Part shown: piece after piece, positions 1 through 8,272 of the stretch
Layout: the number at the start of each line of letters is the position of its first letter
Position numbering within the stretch: position 1 is the first letter of the stretch
Made by a program: the position numbers and the translations under genes
Notes under the pieces: model-generated
Database searches by the model: none
What the model was told of the DNA's origin: nothing
The model's input: only the letters and a program-made list of their open reading frames with translations
Source: Chrysochromulina parva
Taxonomy: Eukaryota; Haptophyta; Prymnesiales; Chrysochromulinaceae
Length of the DNA: 23,565 nucleotides
Reading direction: 5' to 3'
Assembly (NCBI GenBank): GCA_002887195.1
Contig: PJAB01000579.1
Coordinates: 1 to 23,565 of the forward strand

Positions 1-1638
1 CCTGCACAGTTGTACGCTCCAGTTGTAGGCACACACTGTCCAAAGCCGAATCCGCCTCCACTTCCCAATCTGCCGTCGCAACTCCCTGGGAAGTAAGGGG
101 CAACGCCGCCCAGCAATTGGGTACCTCCTGTGTTGAGGCACCCACCGCCACCGTGCCCACCGGCACCGTTGCCACCAATCGGACCTCCTCCTGCGCCACC
201 TGAAGACCAACTAGACGCTCCTCCACCACCGCCAGCAACGACCAGACGTGTTGTGAGGTCGGTCAATCTGGTCCGGACATCAGTTGCGCCGCCGCCAGGC
301 GCAGCATTTAACAATTGATTGGGACTAGGGGGCCGGCTTGGACCTCCTCCGTTGTATCCTCCCAGATTGGTCGAGATGGAATAATCCGAATTGCGAGACG
401 CCCCTGCTCCGCCAACAAGGATGTACAGCGTTTGACCGGCGCTGACATTGATCAGCGCTGTGATACGGCCACCAAGACCTCCTGCGCCCCATTGGCCGGA
501 GTTGTATCCTGTTCCTCCAAGAGGCGCCATAAGCATCGATGCGAACCGAGGAAACAAATGGCGGAACGATGTAGGTCTGAGCCATACCGGAAAACATGAA
601 TGTGGTCGCTGCTGGTATTGGTGGTCTTGAGGGCGAGGACGGCGGCGGCGAGGGCGAGGGCGGCGGCGGCGAGGGCGAGGGCGGCGGCGGCGAGGGCGAG
701 GGCGGCGGCGGGCATGTTGAGACTGTGCCTGGGCCAGAGACGCCGTCAGTGAGGGTCGTTGGCCAAAAGCAGACGGCGGATATAGGCCAATGCGCCACAT
801 CACGAGTGCCGACATAGACATTTTGTCCCCCTTGGTACGCGGTATTCCCGTAGATCGAGGAAGACGTTATCCTGGCTGTGCCGGAATTGACATTGACACC
901 GCCGCCATATCCCGCCCTCTCCCCCCACCAATAATATCCATTTCCAGCTGTATTCCCGTAGATCGAGGAAGACGTTATCGTGACCGTGCCATAAATGACA
1001 TTGACACCGCCTCCATCATGTGAAACTGTGTTCCCACTGATGGTGCACGATGAGATGGCCACTGTTCCTGTTCCACCCTGCTGATACCAGACAATGACAC
1101 CGCCGCCCCAAACAGCTGTGTTCCCACTGATGGTGCACGATGACAAGGTCACAGTGCCGCTGAAGACATAGATACCGCCGCCATCGTCAGCTGAGTTCCC
1201 ACTTATGGTGCATGATGAGATGGTCACTGTGCCAGAATAGACATTGACACCACCGCCCCTTTGCGATCCGTCAGGCTGACCAGGCACACCCCCCAATACG
1301 TACCCCCTGGTGATGCTGAGCCCGATCAGTTGCACGACGCCCGACAAGCCCGGGTTGATGTACAGCACGCGACGCCGACTCGAGTAGCTCCCTTGTGCAT
1401 CCAGCACGACCGAGCCTGCCACCGCCGCCTCGATGACGACGCTCCTGGTGACGCTGAGCTGGGCGGTGAGGTAATAGGTGCCGGAAGCAAGGACGATGCG
1501 GCCGACGGCGGTGTTGGCGAGTGCACTGGTCAGGTCGGCGACGGTGCTCACCGCGGTCTGCAGCTCACGGCGGTGGCTGGGCACAGTGGACTGCGAGGCG
1601 ACGCTACCGACGATGAGCAGGAAGGTGCCCAACATCAT
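1..1638 (-). CDS. Secreted beta-helix / proline-rich / glycine-rich surface protein, 3' partial, frameshifted
   Basis: A likely cell-surface or secreted protein. The ATG at 1638 opens a signal peptide (hydrophobic residues about 3-13, VASQS cleavage region) followed by RRELQ. Residues about 30-120 lead into a right-handed beta-helix (residues 126-275) made of imperfect coils carrying SSCTISGN / SSSIYGN and GGG(V/I) motifs, like Pmp-type repeats. A Pro-rich linker of SPSPPPP units follows (310-340), then the start of a Gly-rich domain (VPPFVSSVRIDAYGAS). The reading frame is lost at 519-520. Dropping one T there gives YGASGGTGYNSGQWGAGG, and that frame stays open to the window edge with dense GGG motifs and two Cys near the end. 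The gene therefore spans the frameshift and runs off the window. The break may be a sequencing indel or a real lesion. The family is recognised by repeat type only, and ligand and exact role are unknown. Confidence 0.78.
629..712 (-). repeat. 21-bp coding repeat for SPSPPPP linker, 4 units
   Basis: Four head-to-tail 21-bp units at 629-649, 650-670, 671-691 and 692-712 encode the heptapeptide PPPPSPS on the minus strand, inside the beta-helix gene. Units two and three are identical and the outer ones differ by one base each. Extensin-like SPPPP linkers of this kind are usually O-glycosylated spacers in algal wall proteins (family knowledge). Copy number is likely variable. Confidence 0.85.
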
Positions 1639-2543
1639 CGAAGAAGGGGCGACGACGCGCTGGATGTGCGCCGCGACGAGTGCGCAAATGGATTATTGCG
1701 AGCATTGCGATCGCGCCTCGCTCGGTTTCTTCCACACGAGGAGCTCGTTCCGCACAAGTTTCCACAGGCGATTAGTGCCGCGAGTTAGTTCGGCGCTCGG
1801 GATCGCCGTTTCGGAAGGTAGATCATCGCCCCCAGCCCCCTGGAAACCTCGATGGAAACCTCGGATTGGAGAACAAAAATTTAGTAGTTTCGTTTTCACA
1901 GATCACACGACGAAACCGTGCATTCACGTTCACAGTTCCTGATGAACCGCGTGTTACGCGATAATCTGAGTGAGTTTATTGATAATAATCATGTCGTATC
2001 CATGGTCGTACGACACCCCTGCCACGACAACTGCGCTCCACGGTCGACTCCACGGTCCAGGTCGAAGCGGTGGAATCCAGGGACGGACCGCAAGCCGAGC
2101 AAGAGCACACGCTGCCCGCCCGTGGGTTCGGCTCTCCTTCACTATCTTGGACCCACCTCTCCACGAGTCTTACCAAGACCGCCTCCGCTTGCCTCCGCTT
2201 CCGCCGCGCCGCCACGGCGGCCTGCACTCTTGCTCTTCTTGGCCTGTGCCGCCACCATCCGTCCTTGACGCTTCCCTCGTCGTCCTCCCTCCTTGACCTC
2301 AGCTCGCCGTCTCTCCTCCCTCCTTGCGTACTGCACTCGCTCCTTGCATATTTCCAGTCGCCGTATCTCTTGACCCACCACCGCAATCGCCAAGACAGTT
2401 GCCATTGCCTCCGACGCCACCCCACCTTTCCGTATGGCCTCAGGTCAGCCCTGTTCTTGAACAAGCCCTGTTCTTGAACAAGCTCTGTTCTTGAACCAGC
2501 CCTGTTCTTGAACAAGCCCTGTTCTTGAATCAGCCCTACGGCT
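1639..2543. other. Intergenic region, no convincing gene
   Basis: This 905-bp stretch lies between the start of the beta-helix gene and the stop of the SURF2/SAP gene. A relatively AT-rich part (about 1865-2000) upstream of the beta-helix start may hold its promoter. On the minus strand an ATG at 2405 opens an 87-codon, very basic, Arg/Glu-rich frame ending at 2142. It contains a good donor-like GTAAGA near its end, and a minus-strand AATAAA lies at about 1974-1979, so a small spliced gene is possible. I see no recognisable domain and do not call it. The 17-bp tandem repeat at 2449-2533 is listed separately. Confidence 0.4.
2449..2533. repeat. 17-bp minisatellite, 5 units
   Basis: Five units of ccctgttcttgaacaag lie at 2449-2465, 2466-2482, 2483-2499, 2500-2516 and 2517-2533, with one to three substitutions in units three and five. 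The array ends about 10 bp before the stop codon of the SURF2/SAP gene on the minus strand, so it probably sits in that gene's 3' untranslated region. Each unit contains GTTC-TT-GAAC, a short interrupted palindrome. Confidence 0.9.
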
Positions 2544-4874
2544 TCAGGCGGCTCCGAGGCGCGTGGAGCGCCTCGTAGAGGTCGCCTGCTGCGGAGTTGC
2601 TCCCTCGGGCGCCATCTTGTTGCCGCGCTTCGGACGGGGAGCTGTCTGGGGAGCGGCCACTTCGGCCGCCTCGGGAGCGATCGCCTTTTCCTCCTTCGAG
2701 GACGTGACGCAGCAGGTCTCAAGGGGCTGTGAAGAGGTCTCAAGGGCCGCGGCAGTTGGGGCAGCTTTCGACCCGAGCAGCCGCTCAACGAGCACCGACT
2801 TTTTGCCCACAGTGCTCAGGCCTCTCTGCTCGCAGAGCTCCTTGAGCTCCGCGACCAGCATCGCCGTAAGCGACGCCTCCGTCTCCGCCACAACCTCTGT
2901 CATGCTCGGCTCCTCTAGCACAGCAGAGGCCGCGGTTGCCTCCGCGGGCGCTGCCTCGATGGGCGCTGCCTCGATGGGCGCTGCCTCGATGGGCGCTGCC
3001 TCGGCGGGCGCTGCCTCAGCGGGCGCTGCCTCGACGGGCGCTGCCTCGGCGGGCGCTGCCTCGGCGGGCGCTGCCTCGACGGGCGCTGCCTCGATGGGCG
3101 CTGCCTCGATGGGCGCTGCCTCGATGGGCGCTGCCTCGATGGGCGCTGCCTCGATGGGCGCTGCCTTGATGGGCGCTGCCTCGGTCGGAGGGAGCACGAC
3201 TGCAAAGACGTTCGAGATCGAGCGGAGATTGCTCTTGGGCGTCTTGCCGCCTGCCCTTTTGGCCGGCGGCGTGGCGGCGTCGGCCCGAGTGTCGCTCGGC
3301 TTCACAGCGCTCAAGGGCGGCGTTGCGGCCTGGTACGTCTCGCACGCGGCCTTGAACGTCTGCTCAGCGCCTCCCTCAGCGGCGGTCATGGCGGCCACGG
3401 GCTTGGGCGTCAGCTGGGGCGTGCATGCCAGGGCTTCGAGGGCCGCCAGAATGGGCCCCGGCGACGCGATGGGCGTGCCGGCGGCATCAGTCCATGGGCT
3501 CGGCCAGGACGCTGCCTCGACCGCCTTGGCGTCGGCCTTGGCGGTGGCCTTGGCGGTGGCCTTGGCGTCGGCCTTGGCGGTGGCTTGGGCGGCCTCCGCG
3601 GCCGCAGCCGCCGCACACATGGCCTCCAGGGTCAAGGTGCCTTCGGCGCGCTTGGCCATCTCGGCGGTGAGCTTCGCATACTTCTTGCCGTTCCAGTGGC
3701 AGATGAGCTCGATGAGGCGCGGCCACATCTCATGCCCGGTGGTCGTGCAGCGCACCTTCCCATTCGGCAGCCACTCGTAATCCCCGACCATCTCGAGGAA
3801 TGCATGCGCCTCCGCCTCTGCCTCACGCCCCTCGTGCTTGTGAGCTGCGGGCGTCGCGCCGCGCGCCTCCTGCAGCACGCCGTCCGTGCCGAAGACAGAC
3901 AGCGTGGGCGTCGCCTCGGGCGTGCCGACGAAGCGGATGTGCGTATTCAGTTTCGTGGCCATCACCTCCGTCGGCGGCGCGTCGTCGGCGCCCACCTCAG
4001 CGAACAGCCACTCGCTCTCCCACTTGCCATCCCACTCCTCCACTTCCCAGGCCTCGTACGCGGCCATGTCCCACGCCGACCACTCCTGCGCCCCCCAGTC
4101 GGCGGCGGTGCCCTCCTCGGGCTCGTCAATCGCGTGCCAGAGCGTCAGCTCAGTCGTGTCGCCGACCGGGGAGCTTGCCACCCAGGCGCCCGCGCGCGCA
4201 TTGGGCACCACGCGTGCCTCGCCGCCCGAGTCGAATCGCACGTGCACATTGGTGCGGCCGGCGGTGGGCATGGGCGAGCTGGTCATGGACGCCGAGACGC
4301 TCATGGCGGCCGTGTGCTCGGCGTCCATGTAGACCGAGGGCGGAGGCGCGAGGGGTGAGGCGCGGGCGACCGGTGAGCTTAGAGCCCCCGCGGGCGACGT
4401 GGGCGAAGGGTGGAAGATACCGACGGCGATGAGCTCGCCCGTGGGCGACGTGGTGGTGCGAAGAGGCGTGAAGTCGCCCTGGACGCTCATCGCGCTCGGC
4501 GTCCGCCGCGCGATGGGGGTTGGCATCGCATAACGAACGGACCGCTCCGGCACGGCCATCTGCTCGAGCTTTCCGAAGGACACGCGCCTGGACTGGAGGC
4601 GATCAGAGCGCGACAAGGGCGTCTTCTTGGCAGACTTCTGGGCCGAGGCAATGCTCTGCGGCGTGGTCTTGATCGGCGTGGGACGCGCGATGACCTGCGA
4701 AGCACATTGCCGAATGAGTTGGATCGCGCGCGCGCGCGCGCAAGAGACTCATTTCGAAGGCGTGAATGGCGCCGGGAGGGATGTTGAGTTTGAGTGGCTG
4801 TCAGGCTGACGCACCGACGGCTTGACGGGCGAGGCGCTGATGCGCACGTTGGGCGAAGAGGCTGAGAGCGGCAT
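2544..4874 (-). CDS. SURF2-like and SAP-domain protein with EAAP repeats, two exons
   Basis: The long frame has no good ATG at its 5' end, and its first usable codon (4616) is TTG. A first exon at 4874-4815 encodes MPLSASSPNVRISASPVKPS, and a 120-bp GT-AG intron (4814-4695) joins it in phase 0 to exon 2 (4694-2544), giving 736 residues. The product has many SP/TP sites, an acidic Trp-rich stretch (about 219-253), and a SURF2-like segment (about 317-366) with KVRCTTTGHE and GKKYAKL, the SURF2 signature. AKADAKAT runs follow, then about 16 EAAPI/EAAPA pentads (about 524-606), and a SAP motif (about 629-663; LVAELKELCEQRGLSTVGKK), before a basic tail ending RRSTRLGAA. SAP motifs bind DNA or RNA, and SURF2 family members are nuclear/nucleolar (family knowledge). 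A nuclear chromatin or ribosome-biogenesis role is inference. Only the first half of the SURF2 domain is present. Confidence 0.82.
2938..3180 (-). repeat. 15-bp coding minisatellite for EAAP(I/A/V) pentads
   Basis: About sixteen 15-bp units (core tgggcgctgcctcga on the plus strand) encode EAAPI, EAAPA or EAAPV pentapeptides in the SURF2/SAP protein. Units differ mainly in the fifth codon (Ile, Ala or Val), in blocks that suggest local duplication and gene-conversion-like spread. The segment is a probable flexible or helical spacer ahead of the SAP domain. Confidence 0.88.
4695..4814 (-). other. Spliceosomal intron of the SURF2/SAP gene
   Basis: The donor is TCG|GTGCGT at 4814 and the acceptor TTCGCAG|GTC ends at 4695. 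It is 120 nt long and phase 0. Splicing joins ASPVKPS to VIARPTPIKTTPQS, whose PTPI...TP...S pattern repeats later in exon 2 as PTPIARRTPSAMS, supporting the join. Unspliced, the first exon reaches a stop after 42 codons. The intron holds a 17-nt CG dinucleotide run at 4725-4741. Confidence 0.72.
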
Positions 4875-5091
4875 GTGATGAGAGTCGGAAAGCCGATTAT
4901 TTGAATGCGTCGTGGAAGCGAGCGTCTCGGGCGACGTGGCCGCGAGACTGTGCCGCGAGCGGGAAAAAGTTTGAGAACGTCAAGAAGGACCCTGTACGGG
5001 CGGAGATGTACGGGCGAAAACTACATTGTACTTCCCCGGGCACGGTGTCGTGCCTTCCTGCATCCGCTGATGAAGAAAGTCTCTCGCAGCC

Positions 5092-7011
5092 TCAGGTGGC
5101 AGCCTTGCTCTCCGACACAAGCTGACGCACGAGGTCAATGGCGGCCACCGAGCCCACGATGACCGCCTTCGAGAGGTCGACGTCGCCGCTCTCCATCTGG
5201 CTGATGAGCCCGTCCATCGTGGCCACGCGCACGAGCCCAATCGGGATGCCCTCGACCGCACCACCGCCGGGGGGCGGAGGCACCGCGCCTTTGGCGACGA
5301 GCTCGCGATAGGCGGCGTCGAGGTCCTCCTTGACGAGGAAGAAGGGGAAGAGGGCGCCGCCGCCCTTGTCTTCGAATGCGACGCGCTCCGAGTAGAAGAG
5401 CGGCACCTGCCCTTTGGTCTCGTCAAGGGTAGTGGGCAGCAGCACGCCCTCCTTCATATTGTACTGCAGCGCACGGTTGGCGAGCACCACTTGCCGTTTC
5501 GAAGGGCGCAGCCGCAGCTCGCCTCCCAGATCGGGCTGCTCCTTGCGCACGAGCGGGAAGTAGACCTCGGGCAGCGTCACCACCTTGAAGCGCGCCTCGG
5601 GGCTCGTGCGTTGGAGCACGCGTAGCTCGAGCAAGGCTTCCGAAGGGTCGAGCCACAGATAGCCCACCCGACCGCCATTAGCGGTAAGGAATGGAGAGCT
5701 CTCCTCGTTGACAAGGGCGACCACCGGTACCTTGGCCAGCTTCGCCTCGATCTGTTGGCGGCTCAGCTTGACGCCGCCGGCCGAGGGGGCCGCCACGCCA
5801 CCGTCGGCAGCCATCGCAGCCGGCGGCCACACGCCGGCGCGCGTTGACGTTGCGGCGGCCGCGCCGGCTGCGAGTACAAGGCGCCGCGTGGACGAAACTG
5901 GCGGTCCGTCAAGGCGCCGCGTGGACGAAACGGGCGGACCGTCTTCGTCTTCGCCGTCGTTCCGCAGCTGCATCCTGGTCGACGCGCGGGCGCGGTTGGG
6001 CAGCGCCACCGTCCGGATGGCCTCGGCGACCCCGTCCGCCGCATTCGAGCTCACCACATGGCGCGCGACCTTCTTAACGGAAGCGACCGCGTTCCCCATG
6101 GCCACCGGATAGCCCACCAGCCGAAGCATCTCGAGATCGTTCTCGCCATCGCCCACGGCCATGACCGAGGATGGCCGCACTCCAAGGGAGCGGAGCATGG
6201 TGCGTACGGCAGCGCCCTTGGAGGTGCCCGCGGGCAAGATCTCGAGCGTCCAGTCGAGCGCCTGCACCACGCGCGCCGGCTCTCGCGTCCTCCTGAGCGC
6301 CTCCTCGAGCCGCACACGCAGCGGCGCCACCGCCTCCGGACTCGAGCAGAGCACGAGCAGCTTGGAGACGGCGGTGCGCGCGTCGGCGCCGCGCGGCACC
6401 GCCGCCGCGCGCACCGCCGCGCTCACGCGCCACGGCGCCTGCACGTCGCCCTCCGTCGCCGCCGCCGCCGCCGCGAGCGACGCCCTGTCCCAGGGCGTCT
6501 CGCACTGGGCATCGTCGTAAGAGCTATATTTGACGGAACGCCCGTCGAGGCACGGCGTGATGAGCCGATGCGATACGGTGGTCGTCGGGTCGTCGTTGCG
6601 GCAGTAGGCGCACACGGTCACGCTCGGATCGCCCTCGCACGCCGCCTCGATGCGCTCGATCGCAGAAGGCGCAAGGATCTCATCCACGATCTTCTTCCCA
6701 GCGATGTCGTAGGCCACGAGGCCCTGGAGAAAGACTCCCGGCGTGACGAGATTGTGCGGCTCGAGCACATCCTGGACCCACGGGCCAGCGCGTGCTCGGC
6801 CGGTAGCGAGCAGCACTTTCAGGCCAGCGTCGCGTGCCTCCTGGATTGAGGCGGCCACGGTGGGCGTCATTTCGTGCTGTGGATTGAGTGTTGTGCCATC
6901 GGCGTCGAGGACCACCGTGGTGATGGGCGCGCGGCGTCGGAGCAACGAGCGGATGAAGGCGCCATTCGAGGGTGTCGCTGCGGCGACGAGCACCAAGAAC
7001 GACGATCGCAT
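5092..7011 (-). CDS. Plastid-targeted Cof-type HAD phosphatase fused to a Tic22-like domain
   Basis: The first ATG (7011) gives 639 residues. Residues 1-19 form a signal peptide ending SNGAF|I, followed by a basic transit-like stretch (RSLLRRR), the bipartite presequence of secondary red plastids. Residues about 30-337 are a HAD hydrolase of the Cof/IIB type: motif I D36-A-D38-G-T40, motif II T70, Lys265 in GTSKGAAV, and GDGENDLEM (D288, D292). Such enzymes dephosphorylate sugar phosphates or cofactors, but the substrate here is unknown. A linker (about 340-412) has two copies of DGPPVSSTRRL and then a twin-arginine-like segment (STRRLVLAAGAAAATSTRAG ... AMA|ADGG). Residues about 417-639 resemble Tic22-family proteins (KLAKVPVVALVNEE, FKVVTLPEVYFPL). 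The HAD call is firm. The Tic22 call is by pattern and moderate. The two parts form one open frame. Confidence 0.83.
   Translation of the reverse strand: MRSSFLVLVAAATPSNGAFIRSLLRRRAPITTVVLDADGTTLNPQHEMTPTVAASIQEARDAGLKVLLATGRARAGPWVQDVLEPHNLVTPGVFLQGLVAYDIAGKKIVDEILAPSAIERIEAACEGDPSVTVCAYCRNDDPTTTVSHRLITPCLDGRSVKYSSYDDAQCETPWDRASLAAAAAATEGDVQAPWRVSAAVRAAAVPRGADARTAVSKLLVLCSSPEAVAPLRVRLEEALRRTREPARVVQALDWTLEILPAGTSKGAAVRTMLRSLGVRPSSVMAVGDGENDLEMLRLVGYPVAMGNAVASVKKVARHVVSSNAADGVAEAIRTVALPNRARASTRMQLRNDGEDEDGPPVSSTRRLDGPPVSSTRRLVLAAGAAAATSTRAGVWPPAAMAADGGVAAPSAGGVKLSRQQIEAKLAKVPVVALVNEESSPFLTANGGRVGYLWLDPSEALLELRVLQRTSPEARFKVVTLPEVYFPLVRKEQPDLGGELRLRPSKRQVVLANRALQYNMKEGVLLPTTLDETKGQVPLFYSERVAFEDKGGGALFPFFLVKEDLDAAYRELVAKGAVPPPPGGGAVEGIPIGLVRVATMDGLISQMESGDVDLSKAVIVGSVAAIDLVRQLVSESKAAT
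5878..5943 (-). repeat. 33-bp tandem duplication in the fusion linker
   Basis: Two adjacent 33-bp units (5878-5910 and 5911-5943), differing at two bases, encode DGPPVSSTRRL twice. They sit exactly between the HAD domain and the twin-arginine-like signal in front of the Tic22-like domain. The duplication adds a second RR and keeps the frame. Confidence 0.93.
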
Positions 7012-7123
7012 TTTCTGCGAGTGCGCGTCGTTTCGAGCGTCCTTTCGTTCGATTCCCCCCCTGTGGGAGAGTTTCACCGGCACGAGTTTCTCCAGTGAAG
7101 TGAAAAACCAGATATATTCCACT

Positions 7124-7924
7124 TCACATCGCCGGCACGGGTGCGGCGTGCGCAAGGTGCCCCGCAATCTTGCCGAGCGAGGCGACCTGCTTTGCGACCT
7201 GCTCGCTGATCACCCGGCGCATCTGGGCCTCACGCTCCGCGGCGCTCGCCGCCGCCACCTCGCTCTTCGTCGCCCGCGCCTCGGCGCTCGCCGCTGCGTC
7301 GCGCAGCTTTGCCGCCTCCGATGTCGCAGCGTCGAGCGAGGCGCGCGTGTTGCTCGCCTCCTCGCGCGCCGTGGCGAGCGAGACCTCGGCCGCCTCGGCG
7401 CGGGCCGTCGTTGCCGCGAGGTCCGCTCGCAGGGCATCGGCGGCCGCCAGCGCCTCGGCGAGCGCGGCGGCGTGCCGCTCCTCTGCCTTCGCTTGATCCG
7501 TTGCCATGAGGTCGATCTCCTCGCGCAGTGCCTTCTCGCGTGCCGCAGCCTCCGCCTCGCTCGCCTCCGTGGCCGCTTCGGCCGCCGCGACGGCCGCGGC
7601 CGCCGACGCCTCCTCTGAGATCGGCGCCTTCTCCGAGGGCGGCGGCGGCGGCGGCGGCGGCGGGGCACCCGACCGGTTTCCAGACTTGAGCGCGTCGAGC
7701 TGAGCCTGCACGTCCCGCAGCGTCGACTCCGCCGTCAGCGCGCGCTGCATTGCGTGTGGCAGCGCGCGCAGCGCCTTCTCGGACGCGCGCGCCTTACGCT
7801 GCGCCTCGCGATGGGCGTCACGCTCCTTGGTCAGGATGGCCGCATGGACCTTGGCGGCCTCCTTGAGAGCCTGCTGGGCTTCTGGCCACGACTCCTCCCA
7901 TTCCATTCCGGCCTGGGGAGGCAT
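7124..7924 (-). CDS. Alanine-rich coiled-coil protein, function unknown
   Basis: The ATG at 7924 gives 266 residues. Residues about 10-80 form a charged helix (EEAQQALKEAAK..., ERDAHREAQRKARASEK). A nine-proline run lies at 88-96, and from about 105 to 250 there is a long Ala/Glu/Arg-rich heptad-like coiled coil. No signal peptide, membrane segment or catalytic motif is visible. It may be a structural or scaffold protein, which is inference from composition only. Its stop is 112 bp upstream of the HAD-Tic22 start on the same strand. The N-terminus is uncertain because no family alignment is available and a CAG acceptor-like sequence precedes the ATG. Confidence 0.7.
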   Translation of the reverse strand: MPPQAGMEWEESWPEAQQALKEAAKVHAAILTKERDAHREAQRKARASEKALRALPHAMQRALTAESTLRDVQAQLDALKSGNRSGAPPPPPPPPPSEKAPISEEASAAAAVAAAEAATEASEAEAAAREKALREEIDLMATDQAKAEERHAAALAEALAAADALRADLAATTARAEAAEVSLATAREEASNTRASLDAATSEAAKLRDAAASAEARATKSEVAAASAAEREAQMRRVISEQVAKQVASLGKIAGHLAHAAPVPAM

Positions 7925-8272
7925 GCTGGGCGTAAGCCGTAAACGTGTGGAGGCTTGCTCGGAGGACTGCGACTGCGCTTTCGCAACACGAAGTTCGAGG
8001 GTGGAAGCGTGTGAATCTCTAGATCGCAGTGTGAATATTCCTCAACTCGACCCTGAGTCCTCGAAAGGGAATCCTTAGGCATGGCATGTATGCAAGCAGA
8101 TTTGCGTTTCCCGGTCCGCAGTCGCGCATTACAGTCGCGCCCCGTACAAGTAAGAATGTGGATGATGAGTCATCGACTCATCATCGCCCGTCGCCTCATC
8201 GGGAGGTCCTCGCCTCGTACATTGGCCAGCGCTTACCCTGCCGCTAGACATCTCCGCCCTGCGGCGGTCTCA
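7925..8272. other. Intergenic region with a bZIP-like inverted repeat
   Basis: This 348-bp gap lies between the coiled-coil gene start and the plastid membrane protein stop, both on the minus strand. No supported ORF is present. It is a candidate promoter for the coiled-coil gene and contains the inverted repeat at 8161-8185. Confidence 0.4.
8161..8185. repeat. Perfect 11-bp inverted repeat containing TGAGTCA
   Basis: The arms gatgatgagtc (8161-8171) and gactcatcatc (8175-8185) pair perfectly around a 3-base spacer. The first arm with the spacer contains TGAGTCA (8166-8172), the AP-1/GCN4-type bZIP core, and the second arm holds the mirrored GACTCA. It could be a paired bZIP site in the promoter of the 7924 gene or an RNA hairpin. 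Sequence alone cannot decide. Confidence 0.55.

Noticed and set aside
2142..2405. 87-codon minus-strand ORF with a GTAAGA donor-like site near its end
   Set aside because: It is very basic and low in complexity, with no family and no provable second exon. It could be real but is not supported enough to call.
2563..3780. 405-residue plus-strand ORF, Ala/Ser/Gly-rich
   Set aside because: It mirrors the SURF2/SAP gene, whose minus strand has recognisable motifs. Repetitive GC-rich DNA keeps the antisense frame open.
6058..6849. 263-residue plus-strand ORF
   Set aside because: It lies antisense to HAD motifs that are clearly coding on the minus strand, and its His/Arg-rich composition is typical of a shadow frame.
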